A stretch of 64,000 nucleotides of DNA from Ipomoea triloba (lineage: Eukaryota > Streptophyta > Magnoliopsida > Solanales > Convolvulaceae), in NCBI RefSeq assembly GCF_003576645.1, contig NC_044923.1, positions 1,145,255-1,209,254 on the forward strand, in the 5' to 3' direction. The notes under the pieces were generated by a model, which was not told the origin of the DNA, made no database searches, and saw nothing but the letters and a program-made list of their open reading frames with translations. Numbering within the stretch: position 1 is the stretch's first letter; each line of letters starts with the position of its first letter. A program made the position numbers and the translations under genes. Shown here one piece after another: positions 24,028 to 34,718 of this stretch.

Positions 24028-24144
24028 GCGTCACAAGTGTGGTAGGTGTGAATGTGTGATCCAGTCTAATATAATATAATCACATTGTAATATTTCTTAT
24101 TTAAGGATAAGTTTTTTTTTACAATAATAGAATATATGAATCCT
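24028..24144 (-). other. 117-bp segment inverted relative to the other repeat units
   Basis: In the other units the order is GCGAATAT, AGGATTCATATATTC ... CACACTTGTGACGC. Here GCGAATAT is followed by GCGTCACAAGTGTGGTAGG, the exact complement read backwards, ending GAATATATGAATCCT against the N gap. The inversion is precise and abuts the gap. Confidence 0.85.
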
Positions 24145-24169
24145 NNNNNNNNNNNNNNNNNNNNNNNNN
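24145..24169. other. Assembly gap (25 N)
   Basis: Twenty-five N. Sequence resumes with GTGACGCGTTATTTTG, which repeats the first bases of the inverted segment. Confidence 0.98.
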
Positions 24170-24384
24170 GTGACGCGTTATTTTGTGTACGAAATACACA
24201 TATTGGTAGCAATTTTAACGCCTATAAATAGTGTTGTTATAGTTTAAGTGACAAAAATAACCTCATAAGAAAGAGTTTGCTAACAGATTGGAGTTTTATA
24301 AGTACTATATAACATGCACAATGGACTGAAAACGCACCATAATAGACAATATAATTAAGATATTAAATTTATTTAAATCAATTA

Positions 24385-24672
24385 GGGCATTCTCATTAGT
24401 AGTTTTTGGTGAGGTTTTTGAGACAAAATTGGTTGATGTGAAAGTGAGAGAGAAAATGAGGTTCTTGCACGAAAATGAAGTTTTTTGTCTCCTTGAGTGG
24501 GTCCTTAAAAAAAAAAAAAAAGACAAACGACACACCAACTTTCACATGGTGTGCACAGCTGCGCCCAATCGGGCGCGTACACTATACGCGCCCGTTGAGC
24601 GCATTTAGAAGACTTTTTTTTTTTGTTCTCGCACCTAATTGACACTTAAAAATTTATCTATTGAAGATGCTC
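24385..24672. mobile_element. TTA-flanked MITE, copy in repeat unit 3
   Basis: Same ends and TTA flanks as the unit 2 copy. Confidence 0.55.
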
Positions 24673-25311
24673 TTAGTAGAAACCAAATTGTTTTCCCCTC
24701 TTATTATTGTAAAAATCATACTCAATTAAGTAATTTTGTAACCTATTGTAATTGAACTTATCCATATGCCAGTTGTGTGTGAGTTGTGACACATTACTCT
24801 GTATATATACACAAATACATAATACATATGACACATTACTCTGTATATATACACAAATACATAATACATATATTCTTATTATCGTAAAAAATTTATACTT
24901 AATTAATTAAAAAAATATTACAACCAAATTATATTGTAACTAGGGTTACACGTGACCTCATTTTACTTTGTATATATAAGCGAATATAGGATTCATATAT
25001 TCTTATTATTGTAAAAAAAAAAACTTATCCTTAAATAAGAAATATTACAATGTGATTATATTATTATTAGACTGGATCACACATTCACACCTACCACACT
25101 TGTGACGCGTTATTTTGTGTACGAAATACACATATTGGTAGCAATTTTAACGCCTATAAATAGTGTTGTTATAGTTTAAGTGACAAAAATAACCTCATAA
25201 GAAAGAGTTTGCTAACAGATTGGAGTTTTATAAGTACTATATAACATGCACAATGGACTGAAAACACAGCATAATAGACAATTAAGATATTAAATTTATT
25301 TCAATCAATTA

Positions 25312-25612
25312 GGGCATTCACATTAGTAGTTTTTGGTGAGGTTTTTGAGACAAAATTGGTTGATGTGAAAGTGAGAGAGAAAATGAGGTTCTTGCACGAA
25401 AATGAAGTTTTTTGTCTCCTTGAGTGGGTCCTTAAAAGAAAAAAAAAAAAAAAAGACAAACGACACACCAACTTTCACATGGTGTGCACAGCTGCGCCTA
25501 ATCGGGCGCGTACACTATACGCACCCGTTGAGCGCGTTTAAAAGACCTTTTTTTTTTTTTTTTTGGTCTCCCACCTAATTGGCACTTAAAAATTGATCTA
25601 TTGAAGATCCTC
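25312..25612. mobile_element. TTA-flanked MITE, copy in repeat unit 4
   Basis: Same element. The right end is slightly mutated (GAAGATCCTC). Confidence 0.5.
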
Positions 25613-26075
25613 TTAGTGGAAACCAAATACACCTAAGCCATAAGTGTTGTTTTCCCCTCTTATTATTGTAAAAATCATACTCAATTAAGTAATTTTGTAA
25701 CCTATTGTAATTGAACTTATCCATATGCCAGTTGTGTGTGAGTTGTGACACATTACTCTGTATATATACACAAATACATAATACATATATTCTTATTATC
25801 GTAAAAAATTTATACTTAATTAATTAAAAAAATATTACAACCAGATTATATTGTAATTAGAGTTACACGTATACATCACGTGTGACACATTACTTTGTAT
25901 ATTATAAATGAATATAGATCGAATTCATATATTCTTATTATCATAAAAGAACTTATCCTTAAATAAGAAATATTACAACGCGATTATATTGTTACCGGAC
26001 TGGATCACACCTACCACACTCGTGACGCGTTATTTTGTATACGAAATACACATATTGGTAGCCATTTTAACCTCC

Positions 26076-26083
26076 TATAAATA
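26076..26083 (+). promoter_or_regulatory. TATA box of MADS gene 1
   Basis: TATAAATA 52 bases before the start codon of the MADS gene at 26135, leaving a very short 5' leader. The same box and spacing are kept in gene 2. Confidence 0.7.
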
Positions 26084-26134
26084 GTGTTGTTATTGTAAGA
26101 ATATTTATCATAAGTTTCAAATATCATTTGCGAT

Positions 26135-26773
26135 ATGGAAAGAGAGCTTGAGAGATCGAGAGCTATGGAGGCCGGCAAGAAAACCAGGGGCCGACAGAAA
26201 ATTCCGATGCGCCGGATCGAGAAAGACGGCGATCGATTCGCGACGTTCTCGAAGCGGCGCAAAGGTTTCTACAAGAAAGCGACTGAGCTTTGCTGGCTGT
26301 CCGGTTGCGACATCGGGATAGTTCTGACTTCTCCGACGGGGAAGATGTTCTCGTTCTTCAATCCGTCGCCGGAGTCGATCATCCGGCGAGTGTTCGGCCG
26401 GGGGATAAACCTTGACGGCGGCGAACTCTCTCAGGCCGTCGACGAGCACTCTCGGCGACGAGTCAACGAGCTCTACGAGATGATCGACGGCGTGGAGGCT
26501 CGGAGGGAGGTTTTGAATCAGAAATCGAAGGCGCTGGATCAGAGCATTTCGTCGAACACCTGGTGGGAGACTCCTGTCGCTGACTTCTCCTTGGAAGACG
26601 TTGAGAGGTGCCAAGCTTTCCTGGAAGAGCTGCAGACTAAGGCGAGTATCTGCTTTGATGCACTTAATAATGGCGGCGGTGGATCTTCAATCTCCATAGC
26701 CTCTCAACCACAAAATGCTGCATTGCTCTCTCCATATCCCTTGCTTCCTTCAAACGCAGGAAATGTCGTCTGA
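26135..26773 (+). CDS. Type I MADS-box transcription factor, AGL61/AGL62-like (copy 1)
   Basis: An intronless 212-residue protein. The MADS domain spans about residues 18-77: G-R-Q-K-I-P-M-R-R-I, then T-F-S-K-R-R-K-G-F-Y-K-K-A-T-E-L-C and I-G-I-V-L-T-S-P-T-G-K-M-F-S-F. The G-R-Q-K-I-P-M opening and lack of introns and K-box mark the M-alpha class near AGL61/AGL62. Those proteins act in the central cell and endosperm as dimers with other type I MADS factors. The middle part (V-N-E-L-Y-E-M-I-D-G-V-E) is helical and likely mediates dimerisation. The C-terminus is low complexity, with N-G-G-G-G-S-S. The first ATG is used; a second, at codon 11, would also keep the whole domain. The body is much richer in GC than the AT-rich flanks. 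A long antisense frame is a shadow of this composition. Confidence 0.92.
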   Translation: MERELERSRAMEAGKKTRGRQKIPMRRIEKDGDRFATFSKRRKGFYKKATELCWLSGCDIGIVLTSPTGKMFSFFNPSPESIIRRVFGRGINLDGGELSQAVDEHSRRRVNELYEMIDGVEARREVLNQKSKALDQSISSNTWWETPVADFSLEDVERCQAFLEELQTKASICFDALNNGGGGSSISIASQPQNAALLSPYPLLPSNAGNVV

Positions 26774-27924
26774 TCTGATCTTCCATGGTTAGATTGCAGT
26801 TTGATGGATCAAAGGATGTTCTGAAATTGGGGCTGATGAGGTTAAGGGTTTAAGTTCATTTCTTCATGCATGGGCGCATGGCAAGGAGGCATTATTATTA
26901 TTTATTACATATTTATATATCTATGCATTTGAGTTTTATTTCGAGTTTTATTATATAGTACAATAAATCGGATTGCTTTAATTATAACGGATCGTAACAA
27001 TTGTACTTGACTTGATATATAGTCAAGAATTTTCTCGCATATGAATCAAGTAATGTTTTCCTTCTATTTCAAGGGTTCGTTTGATATTATTCTTATCGTT
27101 CTATAAAACTATGTAAGTTTGCTTTTCCCTTTTCTTGATTTAGGATAATATAAACGTTATTTACTTATTTTCATATAATTATTTTGATTGTTACAAACCT
27201 TTTTTTAATACATTGAAAATTATAATAAAACACTCAAGGACTAAAAAAAAAGTGTGACCATGCAACTTCTATAGAGTGGTGTCGAGATGGAGGCTATTTG
27301 GATGATGCAAAAACTAGGGATTTCAATTTAGCCAACCTTATTTGGCTTATTGGTTTTGGCCTAATTGATTGATCTTTAATAAGGCTAATAGTTTTTTTAA
27401 TCCTAACCCTAAAATCTTGAATTATCAGACTTATTGATCAAACATTTGAACATTCCATTGTTCTTGAGTTACAAATATAGTCCATATTTTTAAATTGTTG
27501 TAAATCTAGTATGTTGATTGTTGACCTAATTGTAAATCTTGTCATTACCTTTCCATTTTTGTTGATATATGGGAATATTGATCATCAAGCTAGGGTCTAA
27601 ACCAACTCAGCTCGTAGTGACCTTAACTGACCTAATTGTAAATCTTGTCATTATCTTTCTATGTGTAAGCTATTCCGGAATACCGGCATGCATCCCATTA
27701 ATCTCTATAAACCCCCATTACGCTATGAGAGGGGGGTAGGGGTGGGATGGAAGAACTCGGAAAGATCCAATAATTACACGCATAGTTCCCAAACACCTCA
27801 CTTAGCCATTTACAAGCTAGGATATATATTGAAGAAGATATTTGACCACTTAGTCATTTACATTATCATTTGTAAATCTAAACTTTCAATTGTTAAGCTA
27901 ACCTAAACCCTAATGCTGAAGACT
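26774..27924. other. 3' flank of MADS gene 1, duplicated at 31904-33054
   Basis: AT-rich and nearly identical in both copies. Contains GACTTGATATATAGTCAAG and a twice-repeated CTAATTGTAAATCTTGTCAT block. No gene seen; the 81-codon frame at 27661 is not kept in copy 2. Confidence 0.6.
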
Positions 27925-28940
27925 ATAACAACCACTGCTGGTTTTACGGTCGCGCTATAACCGTTCAACTGGTCAACACTATCGTAAAATTAAGTTTGGA
28001 AAAATAGAGAGAAATAATACGACAATAATTGAGGAGAATACTTAATTATGTTTGCGTTAAAATCGGAACCCTCAACAATGTGACTTCAGAAGGTCTGTAT
28101 TTATACAAAAATGATGAGAGCGTAAGTAAGGAATTGAAATAGGAAATAATCTTAACAAATATAGCCTGATAACGATAAATACGGAGCAAGATGGGAAATA
28201 CGATTTATTTTATTTAATAGGATTCGAAACCGGTACACATGTAACAAATGAATCGGCAGAGCTCGGGCGATCGGTAGTGGGCCTCACAAGCTTTCGAGCT
28301 CAAAGACTATTAACTCAGCAACGATCCAAAAGTCCCTCTCTCTCTCTCCTCATAAATGTTGTATTTATAGGAGAAGAAAAAGCCAAGCTCTACCCCTCCG
28401 GCATAGAGAGCACGTGGCTGTCACGTAAAGGCTTGACTCCGGGCTGAAATGAAAGCTAACACGTGGTGACTCTGATGGGACGCCCGTCCATCAGTCAGAA
28501 ATCACATTCGGTAGGTCGGAAGGTCGTGAACGGCCATGTGAACGCTCGGTGTGTCGAGCTGCGACCCTTAGGTCGGTCGCCTGCCTGGTCTCCCGACTCA
28601 ACCAGCTCGGGTGAAATACGCCGACCTTCCAACCAGATACGCGAGGATAATTCCCTATCATAACCTTAGGAAAGTTACACAATCTGCTAAATCGCCACAA
28701 TAGTTGCCAAAATCTGGAATAAGAAAGAATCCTCAAGAATCTGTCTGCTAATTCCTGAACAATCACCGCCTTTTAGGGCACACCTAGTCGAGCGTCGCTT
28801 CCCAACTGCCTGCTTCAGCTTAGGCCACACGGGTTGTATCCGGGCCATAAAACGAAAGGACCTGGTCAGTCGGCAGGCTTCAGATACCGGATCCCTTCGT
28901 GTCGGGTAACGCAGTCGGGATATCCATCAACCATCTTTCT
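27925..28940 (-). mobile_element. LTR-type retrotransposon fragment(s), copy 1
   Basis: On the minus strand two promoter-like signals appear: TCCTATAAATACAAC (28362-28369 region), followed by a GAGAGAGAGA leader, and TGTATAAATACAGACC (28099-28106 region), followed by TTATTTCTCTCTATTTTTCC. Both are usual in plant LTR U3/R regions. The upstream part is GC-rich (GCGACCGACCTAAGGGTCGC). I found no gag-pol, so these are solo LTRs or remnants, perhaps two nested ones. The same fragment lies in copy 2 at 33055-33957 with deletions, so it predates the segment duplication. Confidence 0.5.
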
Positions 28941-29259
28941 AGTTACTAATTTTACAAAGTTAAATGGAAAGAAATGTGAAATATCATAAATGTCCATAGG
29001 AAAACTTAAACGCTAATGTTGCTAACCTAAACCCTAATGCCATGGACTAATTTCTTTTTCTGTTTTTAAAAATTTTGGGCAATTTGGTGGACTACATACA
29101 TTTAAAAACATAGAAAAAGATAGGGACAACTTACAAAATCACAATAATTAAGAGACTAAAATAACGTTTTTCATATAATTTAATGTGCATGTATGCTAAT
29201 AAGCAGATAAATATGCTTATTTTTATTAATAAAAAGAATACTCTATATCAAACATACTA

Positions 29260-29690
29260 TTTAGGCAAATTATTATGTGGACCCACAAGGTGGACCTATA
29301 CATCATTTACATATTACATATTACATGTTTACAATTTATCTTTTAAAAAAAATCATAATTTAAATTGTGTATTACGAACACACAATATTAACATATATGT
29401 AATCGATTACCTTGTTTTGTATTCACAAGTTCTTTCAAATACTGCAGTCAATTTCAATACTAATAATACAAAATTTAATCTTTTTAAAATTTAGTACAAC
29501 TATTATGTGTTTTGACTTAGAAATACAATTTACATTATAAAAATTCACAATTCCAATATGACAATACTATAAATGTACAATTCAATATCGTTTAAGACTA
29601 GAGTCTACCTTGCAAAGTGGACCTTGGTCCATTGTAACACAACTACAATGGACAAATTATTCTGTGAACCCAAGTCCAAAACACACAATT
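29260..29690. mobile_element. GTGGACC-end MITE family, truncated at the duplication junction
   Basis: GTGGACCCACAAGGTGGACC near 29277 and GAGTCTACCTTGCAAAGTGG near 29601 are self-complementary end motifs of the family seen at 14318 and 34719. At about 29690 (ACACACAATTTATTA) the sequence switches to the TTA-MITE/promoter repeat. Confidence 0.5.
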
Positions 29691-30400
29691 TATTATTTTT
29701 TTCTTTTTTGTTTTTCTGCCCTTTTTTTTTTGTCTCCCACCTAATATGCACTTAAAAATTTATCTATTGGAGATGCTCTTAGTAGAAACCAAATACACGT
29801 GAGCCATAAGTGTTGTTTTCTCTTCTTATTATTGTAAAAATCATACTCAATTAAGTAATTTTGTAACCCCATTGTAATTGAACTTATCCATATGCCAGTT
29901 GTGAGTGAGTTGTGACACATTACTCTGTATATATACACAAATACATAATACATATGTTCTTATTATCGTAAAAAATTTATACTTAATTAATTAAAAAAAT
30001 ATTACAACCAAATTATATTGCAACTAGGGTTATACGTGACCTCATTTTACTTTGTATATATAAGCGAATATAGGATTCATATATTCTTATTATTGTAAAA
30101 AAACTTGTCATATCCTTCAATAAGAAATATTACAACGCGATTATATTATTACTAGATTGGATCACATACACATTCACACCTACCACACTCGTGACGCGTT
30201 ATTTTGTGTACGAAATACACATATTGGTAGCCATTTTAACGCCTATAAATAGTGTTGTTATAGTTTAAGTGGCAAAAATAACCTCATAAGAAAGACTTTG
30301 CTAATAGATTGGAGTTCTATAAATACTATATAACATGCACAATGGACTAAAAACGCAGCATAATAGACAATTAAGATATTAAATTTATTTAAAGCAATTA

Positions 30401-30700
30401 AAGCGTTCATATTAGTAGTTTTTGGTGAGGTTTTTGAGACAAAATGGTTGATGTGGAAGTCAAAGAGAAAATGAGATTCTTGCATGAAGATGAAGTTTTT
30501 TGTCTCATTGAGTGGGCCCCTAAAAAAAATAAGCGCACAAACTTTCGCGTGGTGTGCACAGTTGCGCCCAATCGGGTGTGTACACTACACGCGCCCGTTG
30601 GACGCGTTTAGAAGAACTTTTTATTTTTTTTTTGAATTTTTTTTGACTTTTTTGCTTCCCACCTAATTGGCACTTAAAAATTTATCTATTGAAGATGCTC
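30401..30700. mobile_element. TTA-flanked MITE, copy in the second segment
   Basis: TTA flanks and a right end GAAGATGCTC like the other copies. The left end has mutated to AAGCGTTCATATTAGTAG. A 3' remnant of a further copy lies at about 29693-29778. Confidence 0.5.
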
Positions 30701-31207
30701 TTATTAGAAACCAAATACACGTGAGCCATAAGTGTTGTTTTCCCCTCTTATTATTGTAAAAATCATACTATAAGTGTTGTTTTCCCCTCTTATTATTGTA
30801 AAAATCATACTCAATTAAGTAATTTTGTAACCTATTGTAATTGAACTTATCCATATGCCAGTTGTGAGTGAGTTGTGACACATTACTCTGTATATATACA
30901 CAAATACATAATACATATATTCTTATTATCGTAAAAAATTTATACTTAATTAATTAATAAACTATTACAACCAGATTATATTGTAATTAGAGTTATACGT
31001 ATACATCACGTGTGACACATTACTTTGTATATTATAAATGAATATAGATTGAATTCATATATTCTTATTATCGTAAAAAAACTTATCCTTAAATAAGAAA
31101 TATTACAACGCTATTATATTGTTACCAGATCACACATTCACACCTACCACACTCGTGACGCGTTATTTTGTGTACGAAATACACATATTGGTAGCCATTT
31201 TAACACC

Positions 31208-31215
31208 TATAAATA
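31208..31215 (+). promoter_or_regulatory. TATA box of MADS gene 2
   Basis: TATAAATA, 53 bases before the start codon, in the same context as gene 1. Confidence 0.7.
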
Positions 31216-31267
31216 GTGTTGTTATTGTAAGAATATTTATCATAAAGTTTCAAATATCATTTGCGAT

Positions 31268-31903
31268 ATGGAAAGAGAGCTTGAGAGATCGAGAGCTATG
31301 GAGGCCGGCAAGAAAACCAGGGGCCGACAGAAAATTCCGATGCGCCGGATCGAGAAAGACGGCGATCGATTCGCGACGTTCTCGAAGCGGCGCAAAGGTT
31401 TCTACAAGAAAGCGACTGAGCTTTGCTGGCTGTCCGGTTGCGATATCGGGATAGTTCTGACGTCTCCGACGGGGAAGATGTTCTCGTTCTTCAATCCGTC
31501 GCCGGAGTCGATCATCCGGCGAGTGTTCGGCCGGGGGATAAACCTTGACGGCGGCGAACTCTCTCAGGCCGTCGACGAGCACTCTCGGCGACGAGTCAAC
31601 GAGCTCTACGAGATGATCGACGGCGTGGAGGCTCGGAGGGAGGTTTTGAATCAGAAATCGAAGGCGCTGGATCAGAGCATTTCGTCGAACACCTGGTGGG
31701 AGACTCCTGTCTCCGACTTCTCCTTGGAAGACGTTGAGAGGTGCCAAGCTTTCCTGGAAGAGCTACAGACTAAGGCGAGTATCTGCTTTGATGCACTTAA
31801 TAATGGCGGCGGTGGATCTTCAATCTCCATAGCCTCTCAACCACAAAATGCTGCAGTGTTCTCCCCATATCCCTTGCTTCCTTCAAACGCAGGAAATGTC
31901 TGA
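31268..31903 (+). CDS. Type I MADS-box transcription factor, AGL61/AGL62-like (copy 2)
   Basis: A 211-residue intronless protein, identical to copy 1 through the MADS domain (G-R-Q-K-I-P-M ... G-K-M-F-S-F). About ten base differences separate the two genes. Those changing the protein lie in the C-terminal half: A to S in the V-A-D-F-S block, L-L to V-F near the end, and loss of one of the two final valine codons. Both genes keep full reading frames and the same TATA context, so both look functional and the duplication is recent. Role as for copy 1: a probable DNA-binding regulator in the female gametophyte or endosperm, by family analogy only. Confidence 0.92.
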   Translation: MERELERSRAMEAGKKTRGRQKIPMRRIEKDGDRFATFSKRRKGFYKKATELCWLSGCDIGIVLTSPTGKMFSFFNPSPESIIRRVFGRGINLDGGELSQAVDEHSRRRVNELYEMIDGVEARREVLNQKSKALDQSISSNTWWETPVSDFSLEDVERCQAFLEELQTKASICFDALNNGGGGSSISIASQPQNAAVFSPYPLLPSNAGNV

Positions 31904-33054
31904 TCTGATCTTCCATGGTTAGATTGCAGTTTGATGGATCAAAGGATGTTCTAAAAGTAGGGTTGATGAGGTTAAGGGTTTAAGTTCATTTCTTCATGCA
32001 TGGCAATGAGGGATTATTATTTATTACATATTGATATTTTATATATCTATGCATTTCAATTTTATTTCGAGTTTTATTATATAGTACAATAAATCGGATT
32101 GCTTGAATTATAACGGATCGATATAACTGTACTTGACTTGATATATAGTCAAGAATTTTCTCGCGTATGAATCAAGTAATGTATGTTTTCCTTCTATTTC
32201 AAGGGTTCGTTTGATATTATTCTTATCGTTCTATAAAACTATGTAAGTTTGCTATTAGTTTTTCTTGATTTAGGATAATATAAATGTTATTTACTTATTA
32301 TCATATTATTATTTTGATTGTTGCAAACCTTTTTTTGATACATTGAAAATAAAACACTCAAAGACTAAAAAAAAAAGTGTGACCATGCAACTTCTATAGA
32401 GTTCGTGTCGAGATGGAGGCTATTTGGATGATGCAAAAACTAGGGATTTCAATTTAGCCAACCTTATTTGGCTTATTGGTTTTGGCCTAATTGATTGATC
32501 TTTAATAAGGCTAATAGTTTTTTTAATCCTAACCCTAAAATCTTGAATTATGAGTTATTGATCAAACATTTGATCATTCCATTGTTCTTGAGTTACAAAT
32601 ATAGTCCATATTTTTAAATTGTTGTGAATCTAGTATGTTGATTGTTGACCTAATTGTAAATCTTGTCATTATCTTTCCATTTTTGTTGATATATGGGAAT
32701 ATTGATCATCAAGCTAGGGTCTAAACCAACTCAGCTCGTAGTGACCTTAACTAACCTAATTGTAAATCTTGTCATTATCTTTCCATGTGTAAGCTATGCC
32801 AGAATACCTGCATGCATCCCATTAATCTCTATAAACCCCGTTACGCTATGAGAGGGGGGTAGGGGTGGGGTGGAAGAACTCGGAAAGATCCAATAATTAC
32901 ACGCATAGTTCCCAAACACCTCACTTAGCCATTTACAAGCTAAGATATATATTGAAGAAGATATTTGACCACTTAGTCATTTACATTATCATTTGTAAAT
33001 CTAAACTTTCAATTGTTAAGCTAACCTAAACCCTAATGCTGAAGACTATAACAA
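31904..33054. other. 3' flank of MADS gene 2
   Basis: Near-identical copy of 26774-27924 with small indels. No gene. Confidence 0.6.
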
Positions 33055-33957
33055 CCACTGCTGGTTTTACGGTCGCGTTATAACAGTTCAACTGGTCAAC
33101 ACTATCGTAAAAGTTTGGAAAAATAAAGAGAAATAATACGAGAATAATTGAGGAGAATACTTAATTACGTTTGCATTAAATCGGAACCCTCAACAATATG
33201 CCTTCAAAAGGTCTGTATTTATACAAAAATGATGAGAGCGCAAGTAAGGAATTGAAATAGGAAATAATCTTAACAAATATAGCCTGATAACGATAAATAC
33301 GGAGCAAGATGGGAAATACGATTTATTTTATTTAATAGGATTCGAAACCGGTACACATGTAACAAATGAATCGGTAGAGCTCGGGCGATCGGTAGTGGGC
33401 CTCACAAGCTTTCGAGCTCAAAGACTATTAACTCAGCAACAGTCCAAAAGTCCCTCTCTCTCTCCTCATAAATGCTGTATTTATAGGAGAGGAAAAAGCC
33501 AAGCTCTACCCCTCCGGCATAGAGAGCACGTGGATGTCACGCAAAGGCTTGACTCCGGGATGAAATGAAAGCTAACACATGGTGACTCTGATGGGACGCC
33601 CGTCCATCAGTCAGGAATCACATCCGGTAGGTCAGAAGGTCGTGAACGGCCATGTGAGCGCTCGGTGCGTCGAGCTGCGACCCTTAGGTCGGTCGCCTGC
33701 CTGGTCCCTCGACTCAACCAGCTCGGATGAAATACGCCGACATTCCAACTAGATACGCGAGGATAATTCCCTATCATAACCTTAGGAAAGTTACACAAGC
33801 TGCTAAACCGCCACAATAGTTGCCAAAATCTGGAATTGGAAAGAATCTGTCATAAATGCTAATTCCGGGGGCACACCTAGTCTGCTTCAGCTTAGGCCAC
33901 AAGGGTTGTACCCGGGCCATAAAACGAAAGGACCTAGTCAGTCGACAGATCCCTTCG
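33055..33957 (-). mobile_element. LTR-type retrotransposon fragment(s), copy 2
   Basis: Copy of 27925-28940 with several deletions, including about 40-50 bases each near 33850-33885 and at its right end. Both minus-strand TATAAATA signals remain. Confidence 0.5.
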
Positions 33958-33965
33958 TAATTTTA

Positions 33966-34073
33966 AACCTACTGAAGCCCAACAAAGTCAACATTGCCCC
34001 CACTGAGGCTCGAACCCATGACCTCCCACTAGGGAGAATCACTTCATGCCGCTTGACCATAAGGCCTTTGGCC
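33966..34073 (-). mobile_element. 108-bp tRNA-derived SINE with 8-bp target duplication
   Basis: TAATTTTA lies on both sides (33958-33965 and 34074-34081). On the minus strand the insert begins GGCCAAAGGCC, has an A box TGGTCAAGCGGC and a B box GGTTCGAGCCTC, and ends GGGCTTCAGTAGGTTT. Copy 1 of the segment has a single TAATTTTA at the matching site and no insert, so the SINE most simply arrived after the segment duplicated. Confidence 0.8.
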
Positions 34074-34718
34074 TAATTTTACAAAGTTAAATGGAAAGAA
34101 ATGTGAAATGTCACAAATGTCCATATGAAAACTTAAACGCTAATGTTGCTAACCTAAACCCTAATGCCATGGACTAATTTCTTTTTCTGTTTTTAAAAAT
34201 TTTGGGCAATTTGGTGAACTACATTTAAAAACATAGAAAAAGATTGGGACAACTTACAAAATCACAATAATTAAGAGACTAAAATAACGTTTTTCATATA
34301 CTTTAATGTGCATGTATGCTAATAAGCAGATAAATATGCTTGTTTTTATTAATAAAAAGAATACTCTAAATCAAACATACTATTTAGGCAAATTATTATG
34401 TGGACCCACAAGGTGGACCTATACATAATTTACATATTACATGTTTACAATTTATCTTTTAAAAAAAAATTCATAATTTAAGTTGTGTATTACAAACACA
34501 CAATGTTAACATATATGTAATTGATTACCTTGTTTTGTATTCACACGTTTCTTTCAAATACTGCAGCCAATTCAATACTAATAATACAAAATTTAATCTT
34601 TTTAAAATTTAGTACAACTATTATCTGTTTTGACTTAGAAATACAATTTACATTATGAAAGTTCACAATTCCAATACGACAATACTATAAATACACAATT
34701 CAATATCGTTTAAGACTA

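Larger units (their letters stand above)
22429..26091 (+). repeat. Four ~0.9-kb tandem repeats carrying the MADS promoter
   Basis: Each unit starts with AGTTTAAGTGACAAAAATAA (22429, 23333, 24241, 25169; spacing about 904, 908 and 928). It contains a TTA-flanked MITE, a conserved ~500-bp block with ACTCTGTATATATACACAAA, and ends in GTGACGCGTTATTTTGTGTA and CCTATAAATAGTGTTGTTAT. The fourth unit runs straight into the MADS gene at 26135. In the other three the TATA segment is followed by the next unit instead of a gene. Small internal duplications (24788-24870) add length differences. Confidence 0.85.
29690..31222 (+). repeat. Promoter repeats of copy 2: one partial and one full unit
   Basis: A partial unit (29690-30256) matches unit 1 of the first array. 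A full unit (30257-31222) leads into MADS gene 2. A 40-bp tandem duplication of TAAGTGTTGTTTTCCCCTC lies near 30730-30810. Confidence 0.8.

Noticed and set aside
23472..25541. Repeated frames M-V-D-V-K-V-R-E-K-M-R-F-L-H-E-N
   Set aside because: They lie within the TTA-flanked MITE and are broken by A-run length changes between copies.
26117..26614. 165-codon antisense frame over MADS gene 1 (and 31250-31747 over gene 2)
   Set aside because: Shadow of the GC-rich MADS frame on the other strand; no domain, and both copies follow the sense gene exactly.
28463..28766. Frames of 66 and 91 codons in the GC-rich part of the LTR-like fragment
   Set aside because: Copy 2 breaks them with indels and stops, and they overlap on opposite strands; non-coding LTR sequence is more likely.
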